64,000 nucleotides of DNA from Opitutaceae bacterium (GTDB taxonomy: Bacteria > Verrucomicrobiota > Verrucomicrobiia > Opitutales > Opitutaceae), in NCBI GenBank assembly GCA_016794785.1, contig JAEUHC010000027.1:372001-436000 (forward strand), written 5' to 3'. The stretch's first letter is position 1. The number at the start of each line of letters is the position of its first letter. Position numbers and translations under genes: made by a program. The notes beneath the pieces are model-generated. The model was not told the origin of the DNA. It ran no database searches and saw nothing but the letters and a program-made list of their open reading frames with translations. Shown piece after piece: positions 39,601 through 47,956 of this stretch.

Positions 39601-39758
39601 GCGGTCGCAACCTCGGCTGGCGCGTGCAACTCAACGTCCGCAACCTCCTCGACGCCGACGATCTTGAGCCGATCCGCGCGAACCTCGGCGGCGGTGTCCT
39701 CGACTGGGCCCGCGGCGTCCCTCGGCAAATCGTCCTCAACACCACGTTCACGTTTTGA
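36699..39758 (+). CDS. TonB-dependent outer-membrane receptor
   Basis: 1019 residues. A signal peptide ends at PLSAQ. A plug domain (about 60-190) starts after EIIELSPFVATAA, the motif typical of Opitutaceae receptors, and contains NVERLTFANGPQSILFGLGNAGGAIDIATKRA. A long beta barrel follows, and the protein ends in Phe (LNTTFTF), the outer-membrane assembly signal. It would import a ligand using TonB and proton-motive force. Flanking sulfatases on both sides argue for an oligosaccharide ligand. No SusD-like partner is present, as usual outside Bacteroidetes; a siderophore or vitamin cannot be excluded from sequence alone. Confidence 0.92.
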   Translation: MKLPLPLLPSPLTILAAWRCSPPRFVLLTAMCVAPLSAQVAPKPATPPAGSGEIIELSPFVATAASDQGYVATSSLAGSRVNTPLKDIAAQIDVMTLDFLNDIGATTIEEAVAFSTNNGGANDQNTGPNAGITTTRASGRARGFDAITNSADFYATNLPSDLYNVERLTFANGPQSILFGLGNAGGAIDIATKRALFRDTNEIGVRADDYGSVRGTLDVNRVLVPKKFALRFVAVRNDGKTHVEDAFNRQTRAFGALTWKITPTTTLRLAAEKSGQRASNASNFIAQDFVSPWIAAGRPLYDNSSGNAAITAAALPLLNRNTNALRVYSYGGGSPSVLVWNGSGLTRGPHQLAGAIDTRDSSLIDNSIFPTDRDVRVGGRMNILHGTLLRGALEQKITNDLFVELGFNYESVAELLGGSFDNAESLNIFADPNRYLPGGTAAVRQTALNPDAGRLYIESFPTGSEVRNLTKELRLTTSYEFDSQKHFTGVARHFGRYRLAGLVSQRIDEDRSQVSRGMILGTPSFVTGDLLNNSRFIRSRFYLNPEGGSFTARALPGSAGGDSRLFGPWTFTDSMRNESFQATMFDHPAGRSSATGGSRKEITTGMLALQSFFLKDRLNIFAGRRIDQFKSFLIDPAALVRGDRVTPGDRQGLYTPLSGTGFSSTAALDDSTTTYSYGTVVHALSWLSLFGSRSNNTALPPGFLDPDNRLLPGISSEGHDVGFSIGLRQNAISLRVNFYEENQHNLIGDGQGVRNAAAVIEQRLRGTDRPAGIATVPADGYDPVTRGDVYRSVEDKIGKGIDVTLVARVTANWDLRIAGGKQQTRVFNKDLDFATWTARRLPVWQQFGGLGWDRVSISTSDPRTVQQYYDQMIAAEIVRQQLRNNLPRFRQREWRGSLFTNYRFSDGALKGLNLGGGVRWLDHTMIGLRQRTFPDGSRGDDVTQPIFGPSLFYVDVLLGYGGRTKLFGGRNLGWRVQLNVRNLLDADDLEPIRANLGGGVLDWARGVPRQIVLNTTFTF

Positions 39759-39799
39759 GTTTCCGGGGGGCCTGGGCTCATTTCATCTGCGGTCATCCG

Positions 39800-41284
39800 A
39801 TGCCCCCTTCGCTCCGCCAATCCCTGCTGCTGCTGGTGTCGTTGCTCTGCTTCGACGCCAGCCTGTCACTTCGAGCGGCGCCGCCCAACATCGTCTTCAT
39901 CCTCGCCGACGACCTCGGCTGGAACGGCATCGGGCCCTACGGCAACAAGCACGTGGACACGCCGCACCTCGACCGCCTCGCGCGCGAGGGCATGACATTT
40001 CACCGAGCCTACGCGGAGGCGCAGTGCTCGCCCACGCGCGGCGCTTTCTTTAGCGGCCAGTGGCCCGCGCGCACCGGCATGTTTGCCGTCACGAGCGAAA
40101 TGGATCCCTTCGCCGCGCCGCTCACGCCGCCGCCACACGCGATGGCGATGCCGCCCTCGACCGCCTCGCTCGCGCTCATGCTTCGCTCCGCCAGCTACGC
40201 CAACGGCCTGAGCGGCAAGTGGCACATCGGCGACGGCACGAACGCCGCCCAGCTGCGGGCCCGTGATAGCGGGAAATATTTTGATCGCTACGGTTTCGAC
40301 TTCGTCGGCACGGGCGCCAACGCCTCCCCCGAGAAGGACAAGTCCGTCGCCGGCATCACCGATGATCTGCTGGGCTTCATCGAGCGGAATCGCGGCCGCC
40401 CCTTCTTCGCGTTCTTTTCCCATCATGCGCCGCACACCGCGCTCGAACCGCCCCGGGCGCTGGTCGAGAAATACGTCGCCCGCGGCCTGCGGAAAAGCTC
40501 CACACCGGAAACCGTCTATGCCGAGCGCACCACCGCCGACTATTACGCGACGATCGAGCATCTCGACACCCATATCGGCCGCGTGCTCACGCTTCTCGAC
40601 CGGCTCGACCTGGCAAAGAACACGATCGTCATCTTCACGTCTGACAATGGCGGCCTCAACCGCGCCGCCGACATGGCCCCGCTCCGCGGCAACAAGGGCA
40701 TGCCCTACGAAGGCGGCGTGCGCGTGCCGCTGCTCGTGCGCTGGCCCGGTCGGATCACCGCCGGCTCGGCCAACGCCGTGCCCGTCCACTTCATCGACTG
40801 GTATCTTACCTTTGCCGCGATTGCAGGCGCGAAGCTCCCGACGACCCAGCGATTGGACGGCGAGAATCTCGTCCCGCTGCTGACCGGCACGGGCCGCCCC
40901 GCCCGCGATACGCTCTACTGGCACATGCCCACCTACACGACGCCGTTTGGACGCACCCCCAGCTCGGTCATTTTGCGCGACGGCTGGAAACTCATCCACT
41001 ACTTCGGCGACTTCCTCGATGTCGCCGGTGCGGTGCCTGAAAACCAAGGGGCCTACGGCAAGCTCATCCTTGGCGCCCGCACCGAACTCTACCACCTCGA
41101 CGCCGATCCTTCCGAGACGCACAATCTCGCCGAGAAGGATCCAGCCAAGGCCGCCGAACTCATGGCAGCACTGAAAAGATTCTGGTTGGAGACCAGCGCC
41201 GCCCTACCCGTGCCCAACCCGACCTACCGCGCCGATAATCCTGCTTGGTGGCAACGCGCCGCGGCCCCATCATCTCCAAAATAA
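39800..41284 (+). CDS. sulfatase 4 (type I, Cys-type, CSPTR variant)
   Basis: 494 residues from ATG 39800, where a signal peptide begins (MPPSLRQSLLLLVSLLC). The motif is CSPTR at C76 (Thr for the common Ser, allowed in the family), followed by GAFFSGQWPARTG. Other active-site segments are FILADDLGWNGIGPYG, GKWHIG, and FTSDNGGLNR. It is 41 bases after the TonB-dependent receptor and 7 bases before sulfatase 5, so probably one transcript. A frame start at 39755 overlaps the receptor and lacks the signal at its N-terminus. Confidence 0.9.
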   Translation: MPPSLRQSLLLLVSLLCFDASLSLRAAPPNIVFILADDLGWNGIGPYGNKHVDTPHLDRLAREGMTFHRAYAEAQCSPTRGAFFSGQWPARTGMFAVTSEMDPFAAPLTPPPHAMAMPPSTASLALMLRSASYANGLSGKWHIGDGTNAAQLRARDSGKYFDRYGFDFVGTGANASPEKDKSVAGITDDLLGFIERNRGRPFFAFFSHHAPHTALEPPRALVEKYVARGLRKSSTPETVYAERTTADYYATIEHLDTHIGRVLTLLDRLDLAKNTIVIFTSDNGGLNRAADMAPLRGNKGMPYEGGVRVPLLVRWPGRITAGSANAVPVHFIDWYLTFAAIAGAKLPTTQRLDGENLVPLLTGTGRPARDTLYWHMPTYTTPFGRTPSSVILRDGWKLIHYFGDFLDVAGAVPENQGAYGKLILGARTELYHLDADPSETHNLAEKDPAKAAELMAALKRFWLETSAALPVPNPTYRADNPAWWQRAAAPSSPK

Positions 41285-41291
41285 TCCACCC

Positions 41292-42683
41292 ATGCGTTCC
41301 CTCTTCCTTCTCTCCGCCCTGCTTCTTTCGTCCTTCACGATGGCGCATTCCGCCACCCGCGCGGGGCAGCCCAACATCATCTTCATCCTCAGCGACGATC
41401 TCGCGCAGGGCGACGTGGGCGTCTACGGCCAGAAAATAATCCAGACCCCGCGGCTCGATCGCATGGCGCGCGAGGGCACGCGCTACACGCAGGCCTACTG
41501 CGGCACGAGCGTCTGCGCGCCCTCACGCACTTCGCTGATGACCGGCCTGCACAGCGGCCACGCCCCGGTGCGCGGCAACTGGGAAGTCCCCGTCGAGGGC
41601 CAGCTCCCGCTGCCCGCCGGCACGGTCACGATCGCCAGTGTGCTCAAGTCCACCGGCTACGCCACCGCGGTGATGGGCAAGTGGGGCATGGGGATGTTCG
41701 ACACCACCGGAAGCCCCTTCAAGCAAGGCTTCGATCATCACTTCGGCTACAACTGCCAGCGGCACGCGCACTCGTATTTCCCCACCTATCTCTATCGCGA
41801 GGGTCGGCGCTTCGATCTCCCCGGCAACGATGGCAAGGGTGTCGGCCGGACATTCGCGCAGGATTTGATCCAGAACGACGTGCTCCAGTGGGTGCGCGCC
41901 AAGAAGGATCAGCCGTTTTTTCTTTTCTACGCGATCACGCTCCCGCATGGCCGCCACGAGATCGACGACTTCGGGATCTACGCCGACAAACCTTGGTCGC
42001 CGACGCAGAAAGCCTACGCCGCCCAAGTCACCCGCCTCGACCGCGACATCGGCCAGCTCCTCGATCTGCTTGCCGAACTCGGCATCGAGAAGAACACGCT
42101 CGTCATCACCGCCGGCGACAATGGCTCCTCCTTCGAGCCGACTTCCGAGATGGGCAAACTCTTCGATCAAGCGGGCAACGGCCTGCGCGGCTACAAACGC
42201 GGCATCTACGAAGGCGCGCTCCGCCAGGCCGCGATTGCGCGCTGGCCCGGTGTGATTCCCGCCGGCCGCGTCACCGATGAGCCGTGGGCCTTTTGGGATG
42301 TCTTGCCGACCGCCGTCGAGCTGGCCGGGGCCAAGCTCCCCGCAGGCTATCAGACCGACGGCCATTCGCTGGTTTCTTTCCTGCGCGGCGGCCCCGCGCC
42401 GCAGCGCGAGTATTTCTATTGGGAGCTGCACGAGCAGGCCCCGGTGCAGGCCGTGCGCTTCGGCCAGTGGAAGGCCGTGAAGCCGCGCCACGACCGCCCG
42501 ATCGAGCTCTACGATCTCGCGACGGACGCCGCCGAGTCGCGCAACCTCGCCGCCACGAAACCCGATCTCGTCGCGCGGGCCGAGTCGTTGATGAAGGCGG
42601 CGCACAAGCCGGATCCGAAGTGGCCGCTGACGGGTCGGGCCGCCGCACGGGACGCCGATCGGGCGGCCAACAAGAAGAAGTAG
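41292..42683 (+). CDS. sulfatase 5 (type I, Cys-type)
   Basis: 463 residues with a signal peptide (MRSLFLLSALLLSSFTMAHSA). CAPSR starts at C75, followed by TSLMTGLHSGHAPVRGN, the wording of the bacterial arylsulfatase A-like subgroup. Other active-site segments are FILSDDLAQGDVGVYG, GKWGMG (in place of GKWHLG) and ITAGDNGSS. A His-to-Gly change in the GKWH motif is conserved in that subgroup as I recall, so it is not evidence of loss. The C-terminus is basic. Confidence 0.9.
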   Translation: MRSLFLLSALLLSSFTMAHSATRAGQPNIIFILSDDLAQGDVGVYGQKIIQTPRLDRMAREGTRYTQAYCGTSVCAPSRTSLMTGLHSGHAPVRGNWEVPVEGQLPLPAGTVTIASVLKSTGYATAVMGKWGMGMFDTTGSPFKQGFDHHFGYNCQRHAHSYFPTYLYREGRRFDLPGNDGKGVGRTFAQDLIQNDVLQWVRAKKDQPFFLFYAITLPHGRHEIDDFGIYADKPWSPTQKAYAAQVTRLDRDIGQLLDLLAELGIEKNTLVITAGDNGSSFEPTSEMGKLFDQAGNGLRGYKRGIYEGALRQAAIARWPGVIPAGRVTDEPWAFWDVLPTAVELAGAKLPAGYQTDGHSLVSFLRGGPAPQREYFYWELHEQAPVQAVRFGQWKAVKPRHDRPIELYDLATDAAESRNLAATKPDLVARAESLMKAAHKPDPKWPLTGRAAARDADRAANKKK

Positions 42684-42775
42684 CGGCGGCGCTCTCATTG
42701 CCTGCACGACATTCTTGTCGCCCCGCCGGCCGCCGGTCCCCACCGTGCGCGCATCCTGCTCCGCGCCGCAGCCCC

Positions 42776-43831
42776 ATGCATCGCCGCGAATTTCTCACAG
42801 CCCTTTCTGTCTTCGCTTCCGCTCGCGCCGTCCTCGCCGCGGGAGGCGCCTCGGCGTCGCGGATCGGGCTCTGCTCTTTTTCCAGCCATCAACACTGGCG
42901 CGCCGTTGGCGTGAAACACCCCGGTGTGAAGTTTTCCGATGCCCTCGGTTTCTACCGCTACGCGCGTGAACTTGGCGGCATGGGGGTGCAGACCGGCCTG
43001 CGCGGCGCCACGGCCGCGACCGCGCGCGAATTGCGGGCGGAGGTGGAGCGCGACGGCGGCTACTACGAGGCCGAGTTGCGTCTGCCGCGACAGGACAGCG
43101 AGACCGAGGCATTTGAAAAAGACGTGGCGCTCGCCCGCGAGGCCGGGGCCACCGTCGCGCGCGCCGTCTTCACCAGCGGTCGGCGCTACGAGGAATTCAA
43201 GACCGCCGCCGACTTTCAGGCATCCTACACGCGCGCCCGTCTCAGCCTCGCCCGCATCGAGCCCATCGCCCGCCGCCACCGCCTGAAGATCGCGATCGAA
43301 AACCACAAGGACCTCACCGCCGACGAACAGGTCGCGCTGATCCGCGGCCTTTCCAGCGAATGGATCGGCGTGCTCGTGGACACCGGCAACAACCTCGCGC
43401 TGCTCGAGGAGCCCTACGGGACGATGCAGGCGCTCGCGCCGTTTGCGTTCAGCGTGCATCTGAAGGACATGGCGCTGCAGCCCGCCCCAGATGGCTTCCT
43501 CTTGAGCGAGGTCCCGCTCGGCACCGGTTTCCTCGATCTGCCACGCATCGTGTCCACGCTCCGGGGCGCCAATCCCGCGCTCGTGTTCAACCTCGAGATG
43601 GCCACGCGTGACCCGCTGCGCATCCCGTGCCTGACCGACGGCTATTACGCCACTTTTCCCGCCGACTACCGCGCCCGCCTCCTCGCCCCCGCGCTTGATC
43701 GCGTGAAGGCCAATCCGCCCCGCGGCCCCGTCCCCGTCGTCGCCGGCAAATCGACCGATCAAATCCTCGCTGAGGAAGAGGCCAACAATCGCCACGGCCT
43801 CGGCTGGATGAAAACCCATCTTCGCACATGA
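42776..43831 (+). CDS. TIM-barrel sugar-phosphate isomerase/epimerase-like protein with Tat signal
   Basis: 351 residues from ATG 42776. It starts with a twin-arginine-type signal (HRREFLTALSVFASARAVLAAGG). The body resembles the xylose-isomerase-like TIM barrel: LKIAIENHKDLT, EWIGVLVDTGNNLALLEEPYGTMQALAPFAFSVHLKD and LVFNLEMATRDPL, where E, D/N and H residues would bind a divalent metal. It probably isomerises or epimerises a sugar released by the sulfatases. Its stop overlaps the SDR gene by 4 bases (ATGA), so the two enzymes are coupled. Confidence 0.82.
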   Translation: MHRREFLTALSVFASARAVLAAGGASASRIGLCSFSSHQHWRAVGVKHPGVKFSDALGFYRYARELGGMGVQTGLRGATAATARELRAEVERDGGYYEAELRLPRQDSETEAFEKDVALAREAGATVARAVFTSGRRYEEFKTAADFQASYTRARLSLARIEPIARRHRLKIAIENHKDLTADEQVALIRGLSSEWIGVLVDTGNNLALLEEPYGTMQALAPFAFSVHLKDMALQPAPDGFLLSEVPLGTGFLDLPRIVSTLRGANPALVFNLEMATRDPLRIPCLTDGYYATFPADYRARLLAPALDRVKANPPRGPVPVVAGKSTDQILAEEEANNRHGLGWMKTHLRT

Positions 43832-44616
43832 CCCAACACGCTCCCCTCCCGGGCCTCAAACTCTTCAATCTCACTGGCCGCACGGCCCTCGTCACCGGCG
43901 GCTCCAAGGGCCTCGGCCTCGCGATGGCCGCCGGCCTCGCCTCCGCCGGCGCCGAGGTGATGCTCGTCAGCCGCCACCGCGAGGAGGCCGAGGCCGCCGC
44001 CGCCGCGCTCGCGCGCGACCATGGCCGGCGCGCCTTTGGCCACGCCGCGGATGTCACCGTGTCGGCGCAGGTCGACGCCATGCTCGCCGCCGCCGAGCGC
44101 GCCATGGGCCGCGTGGATATCTTAATCAACAGCGCCGGTATCAACATCCGCGGCCCGATTGCCGAGCTCACGCCCGAGCAGTTCACGCAGGTGATGACCG
44201 TCAACGTCACCGGCACCTGGCTCTGCTGCCGCGCGGTGTTTCCCGGCATGCGCGCGCGCAAGTGGGGCCGCATCGTCAACCTCGCGAGCGCCCTTGGCCT
44301 CGTAGGTCTCGCCGGGCGCACGCCCTACACGGCGAGCAAGGGCGCCATCGTGCAGATGACGCGCACGCTCGCCCTGGAAGGCGCGGCGGACGGCGTCACC
44401 GCCAATTCCATCTGCCCGGGGCCGTTCCTCACCGACATGAATCTCGCCATTGCCGACACGGAGGACGGGAAAAAATTTGTCGTCGGCGCCACCGCGCTCA
44501 AACGCTGGGCCCGCCTCGAGGAAATTCAGGGCGCGGCCATCTTCCTCGCCAGCGACGCCTCGAGCTATGTCACAGGTGCCGCCCTCGCCGTCGATGGCGG
44601 CTGGACGGCGCAATAA
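43828..44616 (+). CDS. short-chain dehydrogenase/reductase, gluconate-dehydrogenase-like
   Basis: 262 residues, the usual SDR length. It has a TGGSKGLGLAMA nucleotide site, the NSAGIN motif, the YTASKGA active site with Tyr and Lys, and PGPFLTDMN after it. SRH follows the second strand, favouring NADP(H). It belongs to the classical SDR group that includes gluconate 5-dehydrogenase and 3-oxoacyl-ACP reductase; the context of sulfatases and a sugar isomerase favours a sugar or sugar-acid substrate. No signal peptide, so cytoplasmic. Confidence 0.85.
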   Translation: MTQHAPLPGLKLFNLTGRTALVTGGSKGLGLAMAAGLASAGAEVMLVSRHREEAEAAAAALARDHGRRAFGHAADVTVSAQVDAMLAAAERAMGRVDILINSAGINIRGPIAELTPEQFTQVMTVNVTGTWLCCRAVFPGMRARKWGRIVNLASALGLVGLAGRTPYTASKGAIVQMTRTLALEGAADGVTANSICPGPFLTDMNLAIADTEDGKKFVVGATALKRWARLEEIQGAAIFLASDASSYVTGAALAVDGGWTAQ

Positions 44617-44627
44617 ATCTCATCCCT

Positions 44628-46079
44628 ATGCGCCGCTCGTTTTTTGCCTTAGCACTGGTTCTCCTGGCCACCCTGCACCTCGCCGCCGCCGCACCGCGTG
44701 CCCGTCCGAACATCGTCGTCATCTTCATTGATGACATGGGTTGGGGCGACTTCTCCTGCTTCGGCAATCCCGACGCCAAGACGCCCCACATCGACCGCCT
44801 TGCCGCCGAGGGCATCCGCTTCTCGCAGTTCTATGTCAACTCGCCGATCTGCTCGCCTTCACGCTGCGCGCTCACCACCGGCCAATATCCCCAACGCTGG
44901 CGCATCACTTCGTTTCTGAACAACCGCGCCGACAATGCGCGCCGCGGCGTCGCCGACTGGCTCGACCCCCAGGCTCCGACACTCCCGCGCCTGCTGCAAC
45001 AAGCGGGCTACGCGACGGGGCATTTTGGGAAATGGCATCTCGGCGGCCAGCGCGACGTCGCCGATGCCCCGCCCATCACCGCCTACGGCTTCGATGCCTC
45101 GCTGACCAATTTCGAGGGCATGGGTCCCAAGCTTCTGCCGCTCACGCTCAAGCCCGGCGAAACCGTCGCCGGCCGCATCTGGGCCGACGCCGAGCGCCTC
45201 GGCTCGCCTGTCACGTGGATGCAGCGCTCGCAAATCACCACGGGCTTCGTGGATGCCGCGCTCACTTTCATCGATCAGGCTACGCACGAGAAAAAGCCTT
45301 TCTACGTCAACCTCTGGCCGGACGATGTGCACAGTCCCTTCTGGCCCCCGGTCAGCGAATGGCGCGACGGCACCAAACGCGGTCTCTATCTCTCCGTGCT
45401 CGAGGCCATGGATCGGCAATTCGGAAAACTCTTCGACCGCCTCCGCGCCGATCCCGCCCTGCGTGACAACACGCTCGTGCTCGTCTGCTCCGACAACGGG
45501 CCCGAGCCCGGGGCCGGCAGCGCCGGGCCTTTCCGCGGGGCCAAGACCACACTCTACGAAGGCGGTGTGCGCTCACCCCTGATCGTGTGGGGTCCGGGCC
45601 TGATTGCGGCCCGCTCGGCCGGTTCGCACGACGAGACCTCGGTGCTCGCGGCCTTCGACCTGCCGCCCTCCTTGCTCGCTGTCGCCGGCGTGCCCGCTTC
45701 GCGCGAGATCGCCTTCGACGGCGAGAATCATGCCCCCGCTCTCCTTGGCCGAGGCGCAGCCAAACGCGCCGCCCCCATCATGTGGCGTCGTCCGCCCGAT
45801 CGAAAAACGTGGCCCCCGGCTTTCACTGAGCCTCTGCCCGACCTGTCCATCCGTGACGGCGACTGGAAACTCCTCTGCGACTACGACGGGACGAAACCAC
45901 AGCTCTACGACCTCGCCACCGATCGGGGTGAGACGCGTAATGTCGCCGCCGCCCAACCGGCGATTGTAGCCCGGCTCACAACCACGGTCGTTGCCTGGCA
46001 CCGTTCGCTCCCACCCGACCGTGGCCCCGAGATCGCCGCCGAACCCGCTGCGGCGAAAGCGAAGAAAAAAGCCAAGTAG
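44628..46079 (+). CDS. sulfatase 6 (type I, Cys-type)
   Basis: 483 residues from ATG 44628, where the signal peptide starts (MRRSFFALALVLLATLHLAAAAP). CSPSR starts at C75, followed by CALTTGQYPQRW. Other active-site segments are VIFIDDMGWGDFSCFG, GKWHLGGQRD and LVCSDNGPEPG. Its C-terminal tail is Lys/Ala-rich. It is 11 bases after the SDR gene and closes the glycan region; adenine deaminase converges from the other side. A frame extending upstream to 44262 lies in the SDR gene and is rejected. Confidence 0.92.
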   Translation: MRRSFFALALVLLATLHLAAAAPRARPNIVVIFIDDMGWGDFSCFGNPDAKTPHIDRLAAEGIRFSQFYVNSPICSPSRCALTTGQYPQRWRITSFLNNRADNARRGVADWLDPQAPTLPRLLQQAGYATGHFGKWHLGGQRDVADAPPITAYGFDASLTNFEGMGPKLLPLTLKPGETVAGRIWADAERLGSPVTWMQRSQITTGFVDAALTFIDQATHEKKPFYVNLWPDDVHSPFWPPVSEWRDGTKRGLYLSVLEAMDRQFGKLFDRLRADPALRDNTLVLVCSDNGPEPGAGSAGPFRGAKTTLYEGGVRSPLIVWGPGLIAARSAGSHDETSVLAAFDLPPSLLAVAGVPASREIAFDGENHAPALLGRGAAKRAAPIMWRRPPDRKTWPPAFTEPLPDLSIRDGDWKLLCDYDGTKPQLYDLATDRGETRNVAAAQPAIVARLTTTVVAWHRSLPPDRGPEIAAEPAAAKAKKKAK

Positions 46080-46091
46080 CGCGGCGCCTGC

Positions 46092-47894
46092 TCAACGCCG
46101 TGTGAATAGCGGCACCACGCTCATCCCCAGCACGTCGATCAGGCCCTTGTCGGTGAGGCGCAGCTCGGGGATGACGGAGAGCGGCAGCAGGTTGAAGCCC
46201 ATGTAGGGCACCTTGCAGCCTAGCTTGGTCCACGCGCGCTTGAGCGCGGTCGTCTCCTTGGCGACGACGGGCGCACGCTTGTCAGACAACAGGCCCGCGA
46301 TCGGCAGCGCCACACTCGCGATCACCTTGCCACGCTGCACCACGCAGACACCGCCGCGCAGACGCTTCACGGTGGCCAGGGCGAGATGCATGTCGGGTTC
46401 GTTGGTGCCGGCCATGACGATGTTGTGCGCATCGTGGCCGACGCTGCTCGCGACCGCGCCATCCTTGAGCCCGAAGTCACGGAGCAGGCCATGGCCGACG
46501 CCGCCGTTCTTCCCGTGGCGCTCGATGACCGTGAGGAAACAGAGATCGGTCTTTTCAAAGTGATCCGCCCATGACACTGCGACGGGCAGCGCGACAGTGT
46601 CGTGCGCCGTCAGGATGCCCGGCGGGACGAGCCGGATGACGTTGGCCGTCACGGCCTGCTTCGGAAGCGCCGGCGTGAGCGTGGCGCGCGCCGGCAATTT
46701 CACGGTCGCATAGGCCGCGCGGGGATAGCGGTAGCGCTTGGTCATCGCCTGATCCAGGAGGGCGGTTGGCTTGCGCCGGTCCACGACGAGTTCGCCGCCA
46801 TACCAAGTGCTCTGCACCTCAAGCGCGTCGTTCAACAACACCATGTCCGCCCGGCGCGCCGGAGCGAGGCCGCCGAACTCGCCGTCCATCGCGTAGCGCG
46901 TCGCCGGGTGCAGCGAGCCTAGGCTCCACGCTGTCGTCGTCTTGAGCCCGGCCGCGACCGCCTGCCGCACGACCCAGTCCATGCCGAAGAGAAACAGATC
47001 ATCCGCGTCGCGGTCGTCGGTGCAGACGCAAACGCGCTTGGGATTCGCGCCCAGCTCGGTGACGGCTTTGATGGCCTGCGGCAGCGAATGCCAAGGCGTC
47101 AGGGGGTTGCCGCCGCGGAGAAAGATCCACACGCCGTTCTCCAGAAAATCCCCCGCAATCTCACGATCGATGGCCTCGTGCGTGTCGGTGATGCCGCTCG
47201 CGGCGCCGGCCGCGACAAACTGGCGCCCGTAGATGTGGCCGCACACGGGCCGGCCCCGCTTGAGCGCCGCCGCCAGGATCGCATGGCTGCGCGCGTCGCC
47301 CATGGCGACGGAGATGTAGTCCATCTTTTCGCCCAGCGCCGCGGCCTCGGGCCAGCGATCAAAGATCCGGCCGATCTTCGCGGCCGTGAGATCGCCCCCG
47401 GCAGTCTCGAGTTTCGCATTCGTCGCGGGCACCGTGCTGGGCACGGTGAGATAGATGGAGAGCGGCGCGCGCCGCGCATCCTGGAGCATCCACTCGATGC
47501 CGGCGACATCGCACACATTGCCGATTTCATGACTATCGCAGAAAACGGTGGTCGTGCCATTCAGCAGCGCCGCCTCCGCGAAGGCGCACGCGGTCATCAT
47601 GCTGCTCTCGATGTGCACATGCGGATCGACAAGCCCGGGGGCGACAATGCCGCCGCGCACATCCCGGACCTGCGCGCCGGTGAGCTTGGACTTCTTGTAG
47701 TCGCCGGCCCGGCGCACCACCGCGACGCGACCGCCCTTGATCCAGACCTCGCGCTCGCGGTGCATGCGCTCGGTGTAGGTGGAGAGGACGCGCGCCCCCG
47801 TGATCACGAGGTCCGGTGCTTCGCGCCCCATCGCCACGGCGGCGAGCGTGCGGGTCATCGTGTGCAACGGGGCGACGGAGAAGCGCGTGAGCAT
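46092..47894 (-). CDS. adeC: adenine deaminase
   Basis: 600 residues. It is an amidohydrolase with the metal-binding DPHVHIESS, a GDARSHA segment, CTDDRDADDL and the C-terminal SVGHDAHNIVMAGTNEPDM, all typical of bacterial AdeC. It converts adenine to hypoxanthine and ammonia in purine salvage, using divalent metal. It is convergent with sulfatase 6 (12 bases between) and separated from the MoxR operon by 62 bases, so it may be read through from that operon. ATG 47858 is an alternative start. Confidence 0.9.
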   Translation of the reverse strand: MLTRFSVAPLHTMTRTLAAVAMGREAPDLVITGARVLSTYTERMHREREVWIKGGRVAVVRRAGDYKKSKLTGAQVRDVRGGIVAPGLVDPHVHIESSMMTACAFAEAALLNGTTTVFCDSHEIGNVCDVAGIEWMLQDARRAPLSIYLTVPSTVPATNAKLETAGGDLTAAKIGRIFDRWPEAAALGEKMDYISVAMGDARSHAILAAALKRGRPVCGHIYGRQFVAAGAASGITDTHEAIDREIAGDFLENGVWIFLRGGNPLTPWHSLPQAIKAVTELGANPKRVCVCTDDRDADDLFLFGMDWVVRQAVAAGLKTTTAWSLGSLHPATRYAMDGEFGGLAPARRADMVLLNDALEVQSTWYGGELVVDRRKPTALLDQAMTKRYRYPRAAYATVKLPARATLTPALPKQAVTANVIRLVPPGILTAHDTVALPVAVSWADHFEKTDLCFLTVIERHGKNGGVGHGLLRDFGLKDGAVASSVGHDAHNIVMAGTNEPDMHLALATVKRLRGGVCVVQRGKVIASVALPIAGLLSDKRAPVVAKETTALKRAWTKLGCKVPYMGFNLLPLSVIPELRLTDKGLIDVLGMSVVPLFTRR

Positions 47895-47956
47895 GAGTCC
47901 AACAGAGCAGGCTTCGCGCCCATGGCGAAGCGCTTTTTCGCGAGCGGCAGCCGTGA

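Noticed and set aside
42707..42720. CGACA-TTCT-TGTCG hairpin between sulfatase 5 and the TIM-barrel gene
   Set aside because: A single 5-base stem without terminal inverted repeats; too weak to call a member of the repeat families.
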